In this document: positions 10,318 through 20,148 of the stretch, piece by piece
How positions within the stretch are numbered: the stretch's first letter is position 1
Layout: the number at the start of each line of letters is the position of its first letter
Assembly (NCBI GenBank): GCA_018296165.2
Contig: JACKQL020000145.1
Span: 34,620 to 98,619 of the forward strand
Origin: Termitomyces sp. T153
Taxonomy: Eukaryota; Basidiomycota; Agaricomycetes; Agaricales; Lyophyllaceae
Length of the DNA stretch: 64,000 nucleotides
Direction: 5' to 3'
Notes under the pieces: generated by a model
What the model was told of the DNA's origin: nothing
Database searches by the model: none
The model's input: the letters and a program-made list of their open reading frames with translations, nothing else
Made by a program: the position numbers and the translations under genes

Positions 10318-11389
10318 TGTTGAGGATAACCGAGCTCACGTGATAGCGGAATTGACCAATCGGACATTGAACTTTATTACGTTAACTGATAGAACGTGCT
10401 TCTCAGCACTTGTAATATTGCATGCTCTGCTTCTTATGCCTGTCTGATTTCCCAACACAAATGCTAAGCATCTCGCAAATACCTTGAGTGTCTCACCCCT
10501 GCCCCACAAAGGCCAAATTTTGTACCCTGCCATGTGAAGGCCAAATTTCACACCTGCCCCCCAGAGGCCAAAATCTGTTACCTGCCCCCTGGAGGCCAAC
10601 ATTCATTTTGTGTTGCAAGTGCCAAATCTTGTGGAGACTCTTGAGATCCAACTGCCTACTCCTTTTATCTTTGCTGCTCTCTATTTCCATTTTCTTTCTT
10701 GGTCACCATCATGATGGATTCAGCACCTATGGATGGTTCTATTTGCTTTCCACATCTCTCTCACACAAACTATGTCAAGTGGGCAATGCACATGGAGGCT
10801 GTGCTGGTTTTTCAGGGGTATTGGGACTTGTTTGAGGAGAAGGTGTTGCTAAAGGATAAGGAAGGTCTGGAGGTGAAGAGGATGAAGAAGAGGATGGCTG
10901 AGGCTAGGGCAACATTGATTCTTAGTGTGGAAGATGCTCAACTTGCCCATATGACTGACCCAAACCCCTACACCATCTGGGAGAATCTTGCCAAGGTTCA
11001 TCATGCTTGTGGTTTTGGTAGTAACCTTGCACTCTGTTGTGCCTTCATCACTGCTTCTATGAAGGAAAGCCAAACCATGGAGGCCTGGATTGGAAAGTCT
11101 GCTCTCTTGCCAACTGTCTTACTGCCATTGATGTTTCCACTTCTGATGAAGACATCATTGTTGTCCTCACTGCTGGTCTCCCCCCTTCTTATGAGACTGT
11201 TGCAAATGTTTTGCTTGAGGGGAAGTGTTGAGGATAACCAAGCTCATGTGATAGTGGAATTGACTGATCAGACATTAAACTTTATTACATTGACTGATAG
11301 ACAGATCTGTCATAGCTATGCACTTCTCAGTGCTTGTAACATTGCATGCTCTGCTTCTTACACCAGGTTCTCTGTCTGATTTCCCAACA
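10318..11389 (+). mobile_element. Gag-only miniature LTR retrotransposon, complete, TSD AAAAG
   Basis: The left LTR is 10318-10457 (140 bp) and the right LTR 11226-11389 (164 bp). Both begin TGTTGAGGATAACC and end TTCCCAACA. The element is flanked by AAAAG at 10313-10317 and 11390-11394. The polypurine tract GAGGGGAAG abuts the right LTR. The 768-bp interior has room only for a Gag gene, with no protease, integrase or RT. This architecture matches the TR-GAG type of non-autonomous element described in plants and resembles TRIMs in size. The left LTR keeps several CG dinucleotides that are TG or CA in the right LTR. Confidence 0.85.
10711..11231 (+). pseudogene. Copia-type Gag (UBN2-like) of the mini-element, one frameshift
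   Basis: ATG at 10711 opens MMDSAPMDGSICFPHLSHTN followed by YVKWAMHMEAVL, the N-terminal pattern of copia Gag (F/L-x-G-x-N-Y-x-x-W), and a UBN2-like helical region with MTDPNPYTIWENLAKVH and ITASMKESQTMEAWIGK. Near 11095 the frame shifts; the new frame continues the same domain (VCSLANCLTAIDVSTSDEDI, VVLTAGLPPSYETV) and ends at a TGA (11229-11231) made by the first bases of the right LTR. Apart from the one indel the Gag would be complete at ~170 residues. There is no zinc knuckle. Gag forms the virus-like particle; this protein would have to package RNA for partner enzymes supplied in trans (inference). Confidence 0.75.
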
Positions 11390-11394
11390 AAAAG

Positions 11395-11728
11395 GTATGA
11401 GAGGAAAAAAATGTTGCCAGCACCAAGCTGCACATGCCAGTGGCAAAGCTGCACTGAAAGGAAATAGGGTAGTGGAACATCCTTATATAGAACAAAAGAT
11501 GAAATGAAAAAAATGAAAAGACATGTAAAAAATCAGTAGAAGGCTTCTAGTTGGAGGGCATGTCAAATCATTGTCTGACATGCTATTGCAAGATGAACAA
11601 TGGACTAACATGTTTTTAATCATCATTATAAACACATTATGAGTTTTGCTTTCCTTTTGTCTAGTACTAGAGTACCTATAAGTGAATGCTTCATTGAGAT
11701 GTTGCTTGGGGTATGCATTGACATGTGA
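11395..11728. other. AT-rich spacer, nothing recognised
   Basis: Low in CG, with no domain-like frame. Probably older repeat DNA into which neighbouring elements inserted. Confidence 0.4.
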
Positions 11729-12115
11729 TGGACAAGCTGATCATCATGGGAGCATAGTTCACATGCAATATCAACACAATGATGATTACCAATGCAGTTG
11801 ATGCAGCAATAGATTACAAAGCATGACATGTGACTTTGCATTTGCTAGGCATGGACAAGCTGATCATCATGGGGGCATTCACATGCAATATCAACACAAT
11901 GATGATTACCAAAGCAATTGCTACAGCAATTGAATACAAAGCATAGCATATGACTTTGGTCTTACTAGGCATGCATAAGCTGATCATCATGGGGGCATTC
12001 ACATGCAATATCGACAACACAATTATGATTACCAAAGCAGTTGCTGCAGCTATAGCTTACAAAGCATGACATGTGACTTTGGCTTTGCTTGGTGCAGTCA
12101 AGCTGATCATCAACT
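11729..12115. repeat. Tandem ~122-bp repeat, three copies plus a partial
   Basis: Units begin with AAGCTGATCATCATGGGG and run through CACATGCAATATCAACACAATG, GATTACCAA.GCA.TTG and TACAAAGCATGACATGTGACTTT. Starts lie near 11729, 11850, 11972 and 12092. Copies differ by substitutions, mostly transitions, and a few indels, so the array is old. It lies just upstream of a copia element and may be part of its LTR or leader. Confidence 0.7.
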
Positions 12116-12254
12116 TATTAAGTGATTTTAATTGCCCAATTGCCCAATTGCAGTAATTTTTGAACACTAGGAACTTTCAAGCATAATATTGCCTCTGCCT
12201 TACAGAGCTGTTGTTACACCTGAGTATATGCAAAAATTAAATTAAATTAAATTA

Positions 12255-12470
12255 TTGGATACACATCACATGTATAGCAGAAAGATAACTGGAAGGGAGC
12301 AAAAATTGAAGACAAGCTCTGGCTATATTGTTGGTTTCACATCACATGCACAGCAAAAAGGTAGCTGGAAGGGAGCAAAAATTAAAGACAAGCTCCAGCT
12401 ATATTTTGGCTATACATCATGTGGAAGGTCACATGGGAACAAAATTTGAAGACAAAATTTGGCACAGGAT
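12255..12470. repeat. Tandem ~78-bp repeat, two and a half copies
   Basis: Copies start near 12255 and 12334 (CACATCACATG.A.AGCA, CTGGAAGGGAGCAAAAATT, AGACAAGCTC..GCTATAT), with a shortened third near 12410. Like the preceding array it sits directly in front of the copia sequence. At 12513-12531 CTGAGTATTATATCTAACA resembles an LTR end, with GGTTATCAGCCCC after it where a primer-binding site would be. Confidence 0.55.
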
Positions 12471-12636
12471 CAAGGAGTAAAGCCTCATCTACTTTGTAGA
12501 CCTCTGAACACTGACTGAGTATTATATCTAACAGGTTATCAGCCCCATGCCACTTAGTAAATTGTGCACAACTCACAAAAAAATTTTCCAAACACTGAAC
12601 CCTACCAGAATTGACTAAAAGACCTGAAAATATAAA

Positions 12637-14289
12637 ATGTCTCAAAACCCTGCCCAATTCCTGCCTCTATCTGACAAAAAATTCAACAGTTCAAACCGGG
12701 TTCTGTTCAAGACAACAATAACTGAGACTCCCTGTGGGCACAGCCTACCAGGCTATCTCACAGGCAAAATCATGAATCCAGACTCTGCCAACAACAAAAT
12801 GATGACCCCTGCCCCCCCATGCAGACCACCTGATGGGGCTCTCCAAATCCTACTTTGGATCAATGGGCCCAGCATGATGCATATGCAAGAAGTATGGTGA
12901 TGCTCAATGCTGTCAATCCTATTAGTGCTAGCATTGAAATGGATGGGTCAGTGGCAGATGTATGGAGGTTTCTGACAGCACTGCATGATAGCAAAACCAA
13001 CCTGGCCCTGCTCCACACAGAAGAAGAGTTGTCATCAATCAGGTATGCTGATGATGCAAACATTGAAACTCACTTCAAAGCTATGCAGACTGCCTGGGCA
13101 AGGGCAAATGACCAAGATGCTGGAATCAATGATAGATGGTTATGTGCTTATCTGATCAAGTCTATGCCAGTGTCATGGGCTGCAGTGACTGGGTCCCTGT
13201 TGCATGAGGGGACATCTGCCAAGGTCATTGTTCAGCTTACAACCCATGCCATGCTCCTCCATAGTGCATCCACTGTTGCCCCTGCTAAGTCAGCCTAAGC
13301 CCTAGTTACTCAGATCAGACATCAAGGAAAGCCCAGTTGTCACTTGCTCAAACCCAAATTATGGATGACTTAGGTATATCACAAATAAGTGTTTACACAA
13401 GGGAGGAGGGCTCAAGGGGCAATACCTGGACTGGTGGAAGAGGGGCTGTGGTGGTGATCCTACAGCTGTTCAGCCAGTGACACCAGGTAGCACCACAGTC
13501 ACAACACCTAACCCCCAGGCAAACTCCATGGTGGTGTTGGCTAGCAGTACTTGGTGCCTAGCTTTCACAACATTGACACATGCTGCCAATTACACTAGTC
13601 AAGTGACTTATGCAGACTTGGCTGCCAATAGGCATTTTTTCACCAATTGTGAGATGTACCATGAGCTAGAGGCAGCTGCCAGTACTGGTGTCATGGCTAA
13701 GGGCACTTTTGGAATCCTTAAATATGGCAGGGTTTGGAAATGGGTCAAGCATGGGAGTGAGGTCATTGAACTGATTTTTGAGGATGCCTTACATGCATTG
13801 AACCTGGATCACAACCTTGTATCAATTGGCTCTCTTGTTCAAAAGGGGGTCAGGTTGAGCATTGACAATGCTGGCACCATGCTCCATATGGCTGATAGCA
13901 AACCCATCATGCACTGTCCCATGTCTGGTACTATGTTTGTGGTCAATTTTATTCCTCCACCTCCCTCTGCCTTAGTAGCACAAGTCATTGCACCACCCAA
14001 TTACTCTTGAGACTTGGCACCATTGTCTAGGGCACATTGGTAAGAGCACAATTTGCAACATGGTTTGCCATGTGGTTATGGATGGCCTCTATATGACAAA
14101 AATGTCCTCCTTGGAAGATGCAAGGATTGCATCATGGGCAAGCAGGCAAGACACCCCTTTGACATTGAAGTCCTGCCTGAGCTGCAGCCATACAAGTGCA
14201 TTGCATTTGACCTTTGGGGTGCTGCTAGAGTGCAGACAACAAATGGCAAGACCCTTATGATCCAACAAGTCCAGGGGAGTATTGAATAG
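12637..14289 (+). pseudogene. Ty1/copia Gag-protease-integrase N-terminal remnant
   Basis: Gag occupies 12637-13298 with one frame change near 12870 (SDKKFNSSNRVLFKTTI, then YARSMVMLNAV and WRFLTALHDSKTNLALLHTE). The protease region at 13477-14010 has YADLAANRHFFTN in place of the usual D-S-G-A-S/T-x-H motif, then NLVSIGSLVQKGVRL. The GAG-pre-integrase block WHHCLGHIGKST is at 14020-14050; in a third frame CKDCIMGKQARHPF gives the CxxC of the integrase zinc finger, followed by IAFDLWG at the start of the catalytic core. Homology stops at ~14285, where a shared dispersed repeat begins. No RT is present. Nearly all CG sites are gone. Confidence 0.8.
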
Positions 14290-14309
14290 ATCACAAGGAC
14301 TTGATGGCA

Positions 14310-14848
14310 CACACACATGTGACAATGATAAGACCCTATTCTTGCTGAGTACAGATTTCTGTCTTTTTCTATGTGTTGGTGACTTCCAGATTTTCTGGTT
14401 TCTACTTGATGTAACAATTATGTGACTTCATCACATGTGGTCTAGACTCTCAGTCCACCAACTGACATTCCCCTAGCACCCTCTAATGCCCCTCCTAGCA
14501 AGGTCCCCAACAATGTTTCATTTCTTGGTATTATTACTATAAATTTCATTCTTTCTTGATTTGGACTTATTTCCTTCATATGCACCACCCTAGCGACTAG
14601 CATGCTGGCTGTCATTCCAGGTGTTGTATTAGCTACACTTTGGGTGATTGACTTGCCCAGCCATTCCTCCTGACTTGCCTATGTTGCTAGTGACCCTTTT
14701 CACCATTATTGACTCCTTTAGTTTCATGACCTTTTCACCATTATGGACTCCTTTGAGTTTCACCACCTTTACTTACTATCTATACTGTCATGTTTTCTAT
14801 ACTACTATCAAAGAATTGCACCTCATTATTAGCCCCAAACTCCAGATT
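14310..14848. repeat. Dispersed repeat R1, copy 1
   Basis: Shares with 28190-28471 and 31886-32575 the blocks CTTGCTGAGTACAGATTTC, CATGTGACTT..TCACATGTGG, GTCTAGACCCTCAG, CCTCCTAGCAA.GTCC, CAACAAT.TTTC.TTTCTTGG and GCCATTCCTCCTGACTTGCC. It is truncated at its right end where the Tc1-like element begins. No protein is encoded. The three copies have different ends, so they are not an LTR pair. Confidence 0.7.
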
Positions 14849-14850
14849 TA

Positions 14851-16346
14851 CAGTGACTCAAAAAACTGTCCCAATGTTTTATACTTTTTGAAAGATGACA
14901 TTGGCATGAAGGATTGGAAGCATTTTAAATTCTGGTTAAATCATGTAAAATACTATGGCATCATAGGTATATATTGCATCTTAGTTTATGTAATTCAAAT
15001 CAAAACTGATGGAGTAATGGCCATGTTAAAATATTCACTCATTGGGACAGTCTTTTGAGCATCTCTAATTTTACAGGTTTATCCCTATTTTAGTCAGAAA
15101 TAAAGAGTAAGTTGCATGTGAGAATATCAACAGAGTCATGTGACCATATTTGGTTATACTTGGGAGTGGTTCAAGTTGGTTGAACTACACCTTGACCTTC
15201 AACCACCATCATGAAAGCTACTTCTCCTACACAATGCTCTACTATTGCTTCTCTCCTTGCTCAAAGGTATTCTCTGCATCAGATTGAGGCTAAAACTGGT
15301 CTAGGGAAGTCTACTATTGGGAGGATTGGTAGAGAGTTGGAGGTGGACAAGGAAAACCATTCTGGAGGCTGTTCAGCTAAGCTTACTCCATGCAATAAAC
15401 AGGCTATTTGAAGGAGGAGGGGCATTAGTCTGCTACAAAGAGGAAAGTTCCTATGCTCAAAGCTAGACATCAGCAACTACAACTTAAATGGGCTCAAGAG
15501 CATCAGTTCTAGACTGTAGAGGACTGGACAAGAGTGTTGTGGACAGATGAGACAAAGATTAACAGGATTGGGTTAGATGGAAAGCAGTATATGTGGAAAC
15601 TACAAGAAGAAGGCATTTCAAACTGAACCACTACACCTACTATGAAACATGAAGAAGGGAATAATCTCATGGTATGGGGCTGTATGAGTTGGAATGGGGT
15701 AGGAAAGCTGGTAGAGGTGGTGGAGATCATGAATGCAGACCAGTACTGTGAAATTTTGGATGACAGAGCAAAGAAAAGCTTTGAAAAGTTGAATGAAGGA
15801 GGGTGCCCACTACTTTCAACAGAACAATGACCCCACACACAACTCCAAGAGGGCTAAGAAGTGGTTTGAAGACAACAACTTTGATATCCTCTGGTGGCCA
15901 GCCCAATTCCCTGATCTTAATCCTATTGAAACCTCTGGGAGTACCTCAAGAAGCAGCTTAGGCAGTATGAAACACCTCCTCATGGTGTGCATGAATTGTG
16001 GGAGAGGGTTGCAAAGGAGTGGGATGGAATACTAGCAGAGATGCCAAAGACTGATAGAAAGCATGCCTAGAAGGATGCAAGCAGTTATCAAGGCAAATGG
16101 AGGACATACAAAGTACTAAATACCAAAATTAGAGACACTCAAAAAACTGTCCCAATGAGTAAATATTTTAAAATGGCCATTACTCCATCAGTTTGAATTT
16201 GAACTATATAAATCAAAATGCAATTTGTAGCTATGATGCCATAGTATTTTACATGATTTAACCAGAATTTTCAATACTTCCAATCCTTCAAGCTAATGTC
16301 ATCTTTCAAAAAGTATAAAATGTTGGGACAGTTTTTTGAGCTACTG
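14851..16346 (+). mobile_element. Tc1/mariner-like transposon with ~220-bp TIRs
   Basis: Left TIR 14851-15073, right TIR about 16126-16346, aligned almost base for base over ~220 bp. Outer ends are CAGTGACTCAAAAAACTGTC and, reverse-complemented, CAGTAGCTCAAAAAACTGTC. Each TIR is itself bounded by the same motif in inverted form (CATTGGGACAGTCTTTTGAG at ~15040; ACTCAAAAAACTGTCCCAAT at ~16136), so the element contains four copies of this motif. A TA precedes the left end (14849-14850), but AC follows the right end, so no TSD is confirmed. Confidence 0.85.
15211..16065 (+). pseudogene. Tc1-like DD34E transposase, decayed
   Basis: ATG at 15211 opens a helix-turn-helix N-terminus (TIASLLAQRYSLHQIEAKTG, KSTIGRIGRELEV) that binds the TIRs. 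Across several frames follow VLWTDETKIN with the first catalytic Asp, LMVWGCMSWNGVGKL, FQQNNDPTHNSKRAKKWF and PAQFPDLNPIE with the final Glu; spacing fits DD34E. The second catalytic position, normally the first D of Q-D-N-D-P, reads N (AAC for GAC), a G-to-A change. Several TGA/TAG stops and frame changes make it inactive; most lesions are C-to-T type. The protein ended about 16062. Confidence 0.85.
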
Positions 16347-19050
16347 ACTCTCTCTTACCCCATTCTCAATGTCTGCACATAATTACACATACTCACCCAC
16401 TAGCTATCTAACCAATGTCTATAATAGACCAGTACTTAAAACTTATTATGCCCCATTCTATCTGACCCTGCCTGCAGATTGCTATGTTGCACCCACTCCC
16501 CAATATTGGGTTCCAGACTAGAATCAGGCACTCTATGCCCCTTCCATCAGTCAGGGAATGCACCCAGACTGGCAATGCTCCTTGTTGTACCCCACTGAAG
16601 GGACCTACCCCTGCATGCTACCAGAAGGACTGCCTGGGACCCTGATAGCCACATGAGCATCCTCAGCCCCAGCCAATTCAGCCTTCATCACCCCAGAGCC
16701 CTACTATCCCTACCCAATCCATGCTGCAGCTCTGGTCTCACTAGAAAAACTAGACCACTACTCCCCCCCTCAGCCCCAATCCTCCACTGCATTCTTGGTC
16801 CAGACTCCACCTTCTTCTAAACAGCAACAGGTTGGAGCCTGCACCCAGCAGTGTGACAAAGTCTTCTGCTCTCTGCATCTCCTCCACAGAGTTTGCCAAA
16901 TGCACTTGTGCCCTCCTTATCAGCCTCAGACACCACAACATCTGCAGGACTCCAGAAACATGGGCAGATTACCTTCTTGACTTTCACAAATGCTACCAGC
17001 TGAGCACTCTCTCCAAGAGCACTTAGAACACTCTAGGAATAGATGCCAACCTTCAAAACAAACTATACACCCTGATTGAGGAAAACCACACCAGTCTGAA
17101 CCCCTGACAATTCAAGGGCCTGTTGGATCCAGCCTGCTCCTTCCATGTACAACAAGAAGAACTGGTCAGAGCATGGATTGAAGCCCCAGCTCCTATCCCT
17201 TGCAATCAGGAAGAACTCAATGCCACCTCCAATATCCTGAAGTCCTTCAACTCTATAGGAGGATTCTTTGACCAACCCACTGCTCACACCATGGGCCTCT
17301 TGGCATGCCCCCAAGCATACTCTGTTTCCAGTGCTTTCCACACCTGGAACTAACCCCCAGGACCTGAACCATGCACTCAGAGATCCCCTTAACTCAATCC
17401 CATCAACAATAATCTTGCCCCCAACCACACCCTCTCCTATATTGATGAGCCAGAAAACCCTAGCAGGAAACCTGCTCCTTGGAATGGAGCCCTAGGGACC
17501 CTCTAGGACAGGCCCCCCCCATGTTGATCTGCATGCCTCCTGTGGTAACACACCCTAAAATGTGCCCTTGCCCTGCCAATATGCTCCAGCCCCCTTACAT
17601 CAACCCATGGGCCCCAAAGCACCCAGACCCTCTATTCCCCCTGACTAGCCTCAACCCCTCATTCCTCCAATCTCTCTGCTGAACTGACCCCCTGAGGCTA
17701 ACAGCAACTTTGGGACCCCTAGAGGACTCTCCTCCCTGTTGGGCCCTGGGGCCTTCCTCAGGCAACACTGGCCCACCTCTGGATAGCAGACCTCCAGGTG
17801 GATGGAGCCTGGCCATGGACACCTTCCCCTCTCAGCACAGAGGCAGGAATAACTACTACTATTATTACAATGCCAGACTCCTGCCCCAAACCCAGAATGC
17901 CCAAGACAACATTCACAATGCATTCACTTGGAAAGGTAAACTTGACATCCAGAAGCCAGAGCCCCTCACTGGCTGCAAACCCCAGAAATGGAGGACCTTC
18001 CTGATCCAATGTTTCACTATGTTCTAAGCTAAGCCTATGACCTTCCAACTTCAGAGCCATAAGTGGCCTTTGCTGCCTCATACCTACAGGGCATCACCTT
18101 TGACCACTACATAGCACTCCAGTTTGACCCCAACAACCCAGTACTCTTGAATGGCTTGCTTTCACTCAGGAATTTTCTAGTAAGTTCAGAGTATGTGACA
18201 CTGTAGCAGAGGCAGAAGAAGACCTCTTCAACCTCCAGATGTGTGACAATGAATGGTTCATGACATTTATTATCTAGTTTGAACAAGAGGCCTATGAAAC
18301 AGGCTGGAATTACAACACCCTCTCATTTTCCCTCTGCTGCATGCTCTTTCAGAGAATCAAGGAGATTCTCTGCCTTGCACCCAAGCAGTCCATGTATGAT
18401 GGTTACAAGGCACTTGTCACACAGATTGATCAATGTTATTGGGAAGACTGGAGCAAGAACAGCTCTTAGTTGAAAGTACTTGTAGTCCAAAGATGGGAGG
18501 CCTACAATGAGTGGTAGGCCTGGAATGCAGGAAACAAACCAAGGGTCTGGTAAGAGGCCATGTGGAAGGGGCAACACTTGTCAGAATTATGGACAGAGAA
18601 CTAGTGCAGCCTGAGGGCTAGAACTGGGGCCAGCAGATAGGGAAAACAAAGGAGAATAAAGGAAAACCATAAGGAGGGAGAACAGGACAGAGAGGGAATG
18701 AGACATTCCCTGACAGCCAGTACTAATCAACCACCAGGACCCTGCCCCCCACCCAACTCAATGCAGCCAACCTCCACAAGACTCCAGAGCCCCTGGATCC
18801 CAACCCCAACAATTCCCATGACCTGGACAATGTCCCAACCCCTACAGAAGATAAAGAGGCCCTATGCACAAATTGGAGCAGGAACAGACTCTGGATTGAC
18901 ATACGAGGGGAGACACAGGAGAAACAATAAAAAGAGGGCATGTACATTTTATGTGGCAAGCAGGGACATTTCATCAGTAGTTGCTCTGAGTGCCAGGTAA
19001 TGGGACACACCATATGGACTATCAATGGGGAGGACTGCAATTACTAGTTC
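16347..19050 (+). pseudogene. Gypsy copy 1: leader and Gag region with zinc knuckle
   Basis: From 16347 (CTCTTACCCCATTCTC) the sequence is homologous to the interior of the young element just after its 5' LTR (~55985), so this is the start of the interior. Gag blocks on the plus strand, broken by stops: CSFHVQQEELVRAWI (17136), SNILKSFNSIGGFFDQP (17235), a short poly-Tyr run near 17855, the retrotransposon Gag core around 18150-18470 (LAFTQEFS, EEDLFNLQMCDNE, YETGWNYN, MYDGYKALVTQIDQCYWED), and a zinc knuckle near 18940-18990 (LCGKQGHFISSC). The same order recurs at 52.2-54.0 kb. Confidence 0.75.
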
Positions 19051-19089
19051 ACAGAAAACAAATCAGCAGTTTAGGTCCTGAAGATGCAC

Positions 19090-20130
19090 TAAATTGCAGA
19101 TCAGACACCAACATTTTCTCCACCCTGGTCACACTCCTCTGCACAATGGTTTTCTCTCTGGACACTCTCAAAACATCTCCCCTTCTCTGCCAGCTCTGTC
19201 CCAACCCTGGTCAACAGCAGTGCAACCAACAACTTCATTGATAAATCCCTGATGGCACTTGCTCCACAACCCCCCAGCTCCTCCCCACCCCCATCCTTCT
19301 AAAGCTCTTCAACAGTGATCCTACCTCTACTGAAGACATCACCCTTTGTGTGGAGATGTCCATTACTTTTGCCAATGGACTTGACAGGACCTCTGGCTGT
19401 TGGCCATGAAATTGCATGCTCCCACACTCCTTATTCTCATGACAACCAACCCCCACATTGACTGGCTCAGCCTCACCCTCCACCTTGACCAGGATAGCTT
19501 GCCCAATGCCAGACCTGTCCCTTTTGATATCTCACCCCACCCTAAGGGCCTGGAAGACACCACCAATGTCCCCTGGACCCCCCCCCAACAACTCCACTCA
19601 AAGTCTGCACAATCATTCATCATCAATGTTCTACTGGGCAACTCCTCTATGGTCCTCCCAGCCCTTGTTGACAGCAGAGCCTCCAGCATGTTCATCAGCA
19701 ACCAGTTTGAGACATCAACTCCAAGCATGCCTAACAGCCACCATCCCCCTCCACCTCCAGTTCCCTTTAGACTCTGACAACCCCAACTCCAACCCCAGCA
19801 ACTCCAGAGCCACCAGCATTCCCACCATAGGAAAACCAAGAAGAGAAATAAGATACACTCCCACCCCAGTCCTCCTTGAATACATTTCAAAGACTTCTCC
19901 CTAACATTCCCTAAAACTAGTACAAAGGTCTGAAATATCTGACCTGGCACCCTTAGGCAACTCCAGACCCCACTGCTGCAACTCCAACACCTAATTACAC
20001 TGACCTGGAAGCCCTCAACATTGAAATCATCAGCACTGTTCCCTTTGCATGCATCCTATAAGTCAGCACTCCTGCTTACCAGCTCCAGATCACCCTGGCA
20101 CTACTGGCAGAGCACCTATACACTAGTACC
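19090..20130 (+). pseudogene. Gypsy copy 1: retropepsin region
   Basis: Around 19200-19260 the sequence encodes LVNSSATNNFID.SLMALAP, the decayed form of the aspartic protease opening LV[DN]SGATDNFIDESLAALAP seen in the copy at 61.9 kb; the catalytic DSG reads NSS. A second segment near 19660-19720 (PALVDSRASSMFISNQFE) is similar, suggesting a duplicated protease-like block; a parallel pair occurs in the 61.9-62.4 kb copy. Many stops. Confidence 0.6.
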
Positions 20131-20148
20131 ACCCCACCAGAGTCAAAA

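Noticed and set aside
11729..12470. CRISPR-like array
   Set aside because: Units are directly adjacent long tandem repeats with no unique spacers, in a eukaryotic genome.
14849..16348. TA target-site duplication for the Tc1-like element
   Set aside because: TA is present only on the left; the right flank reads AC, and the two flanks belong to different repeats.
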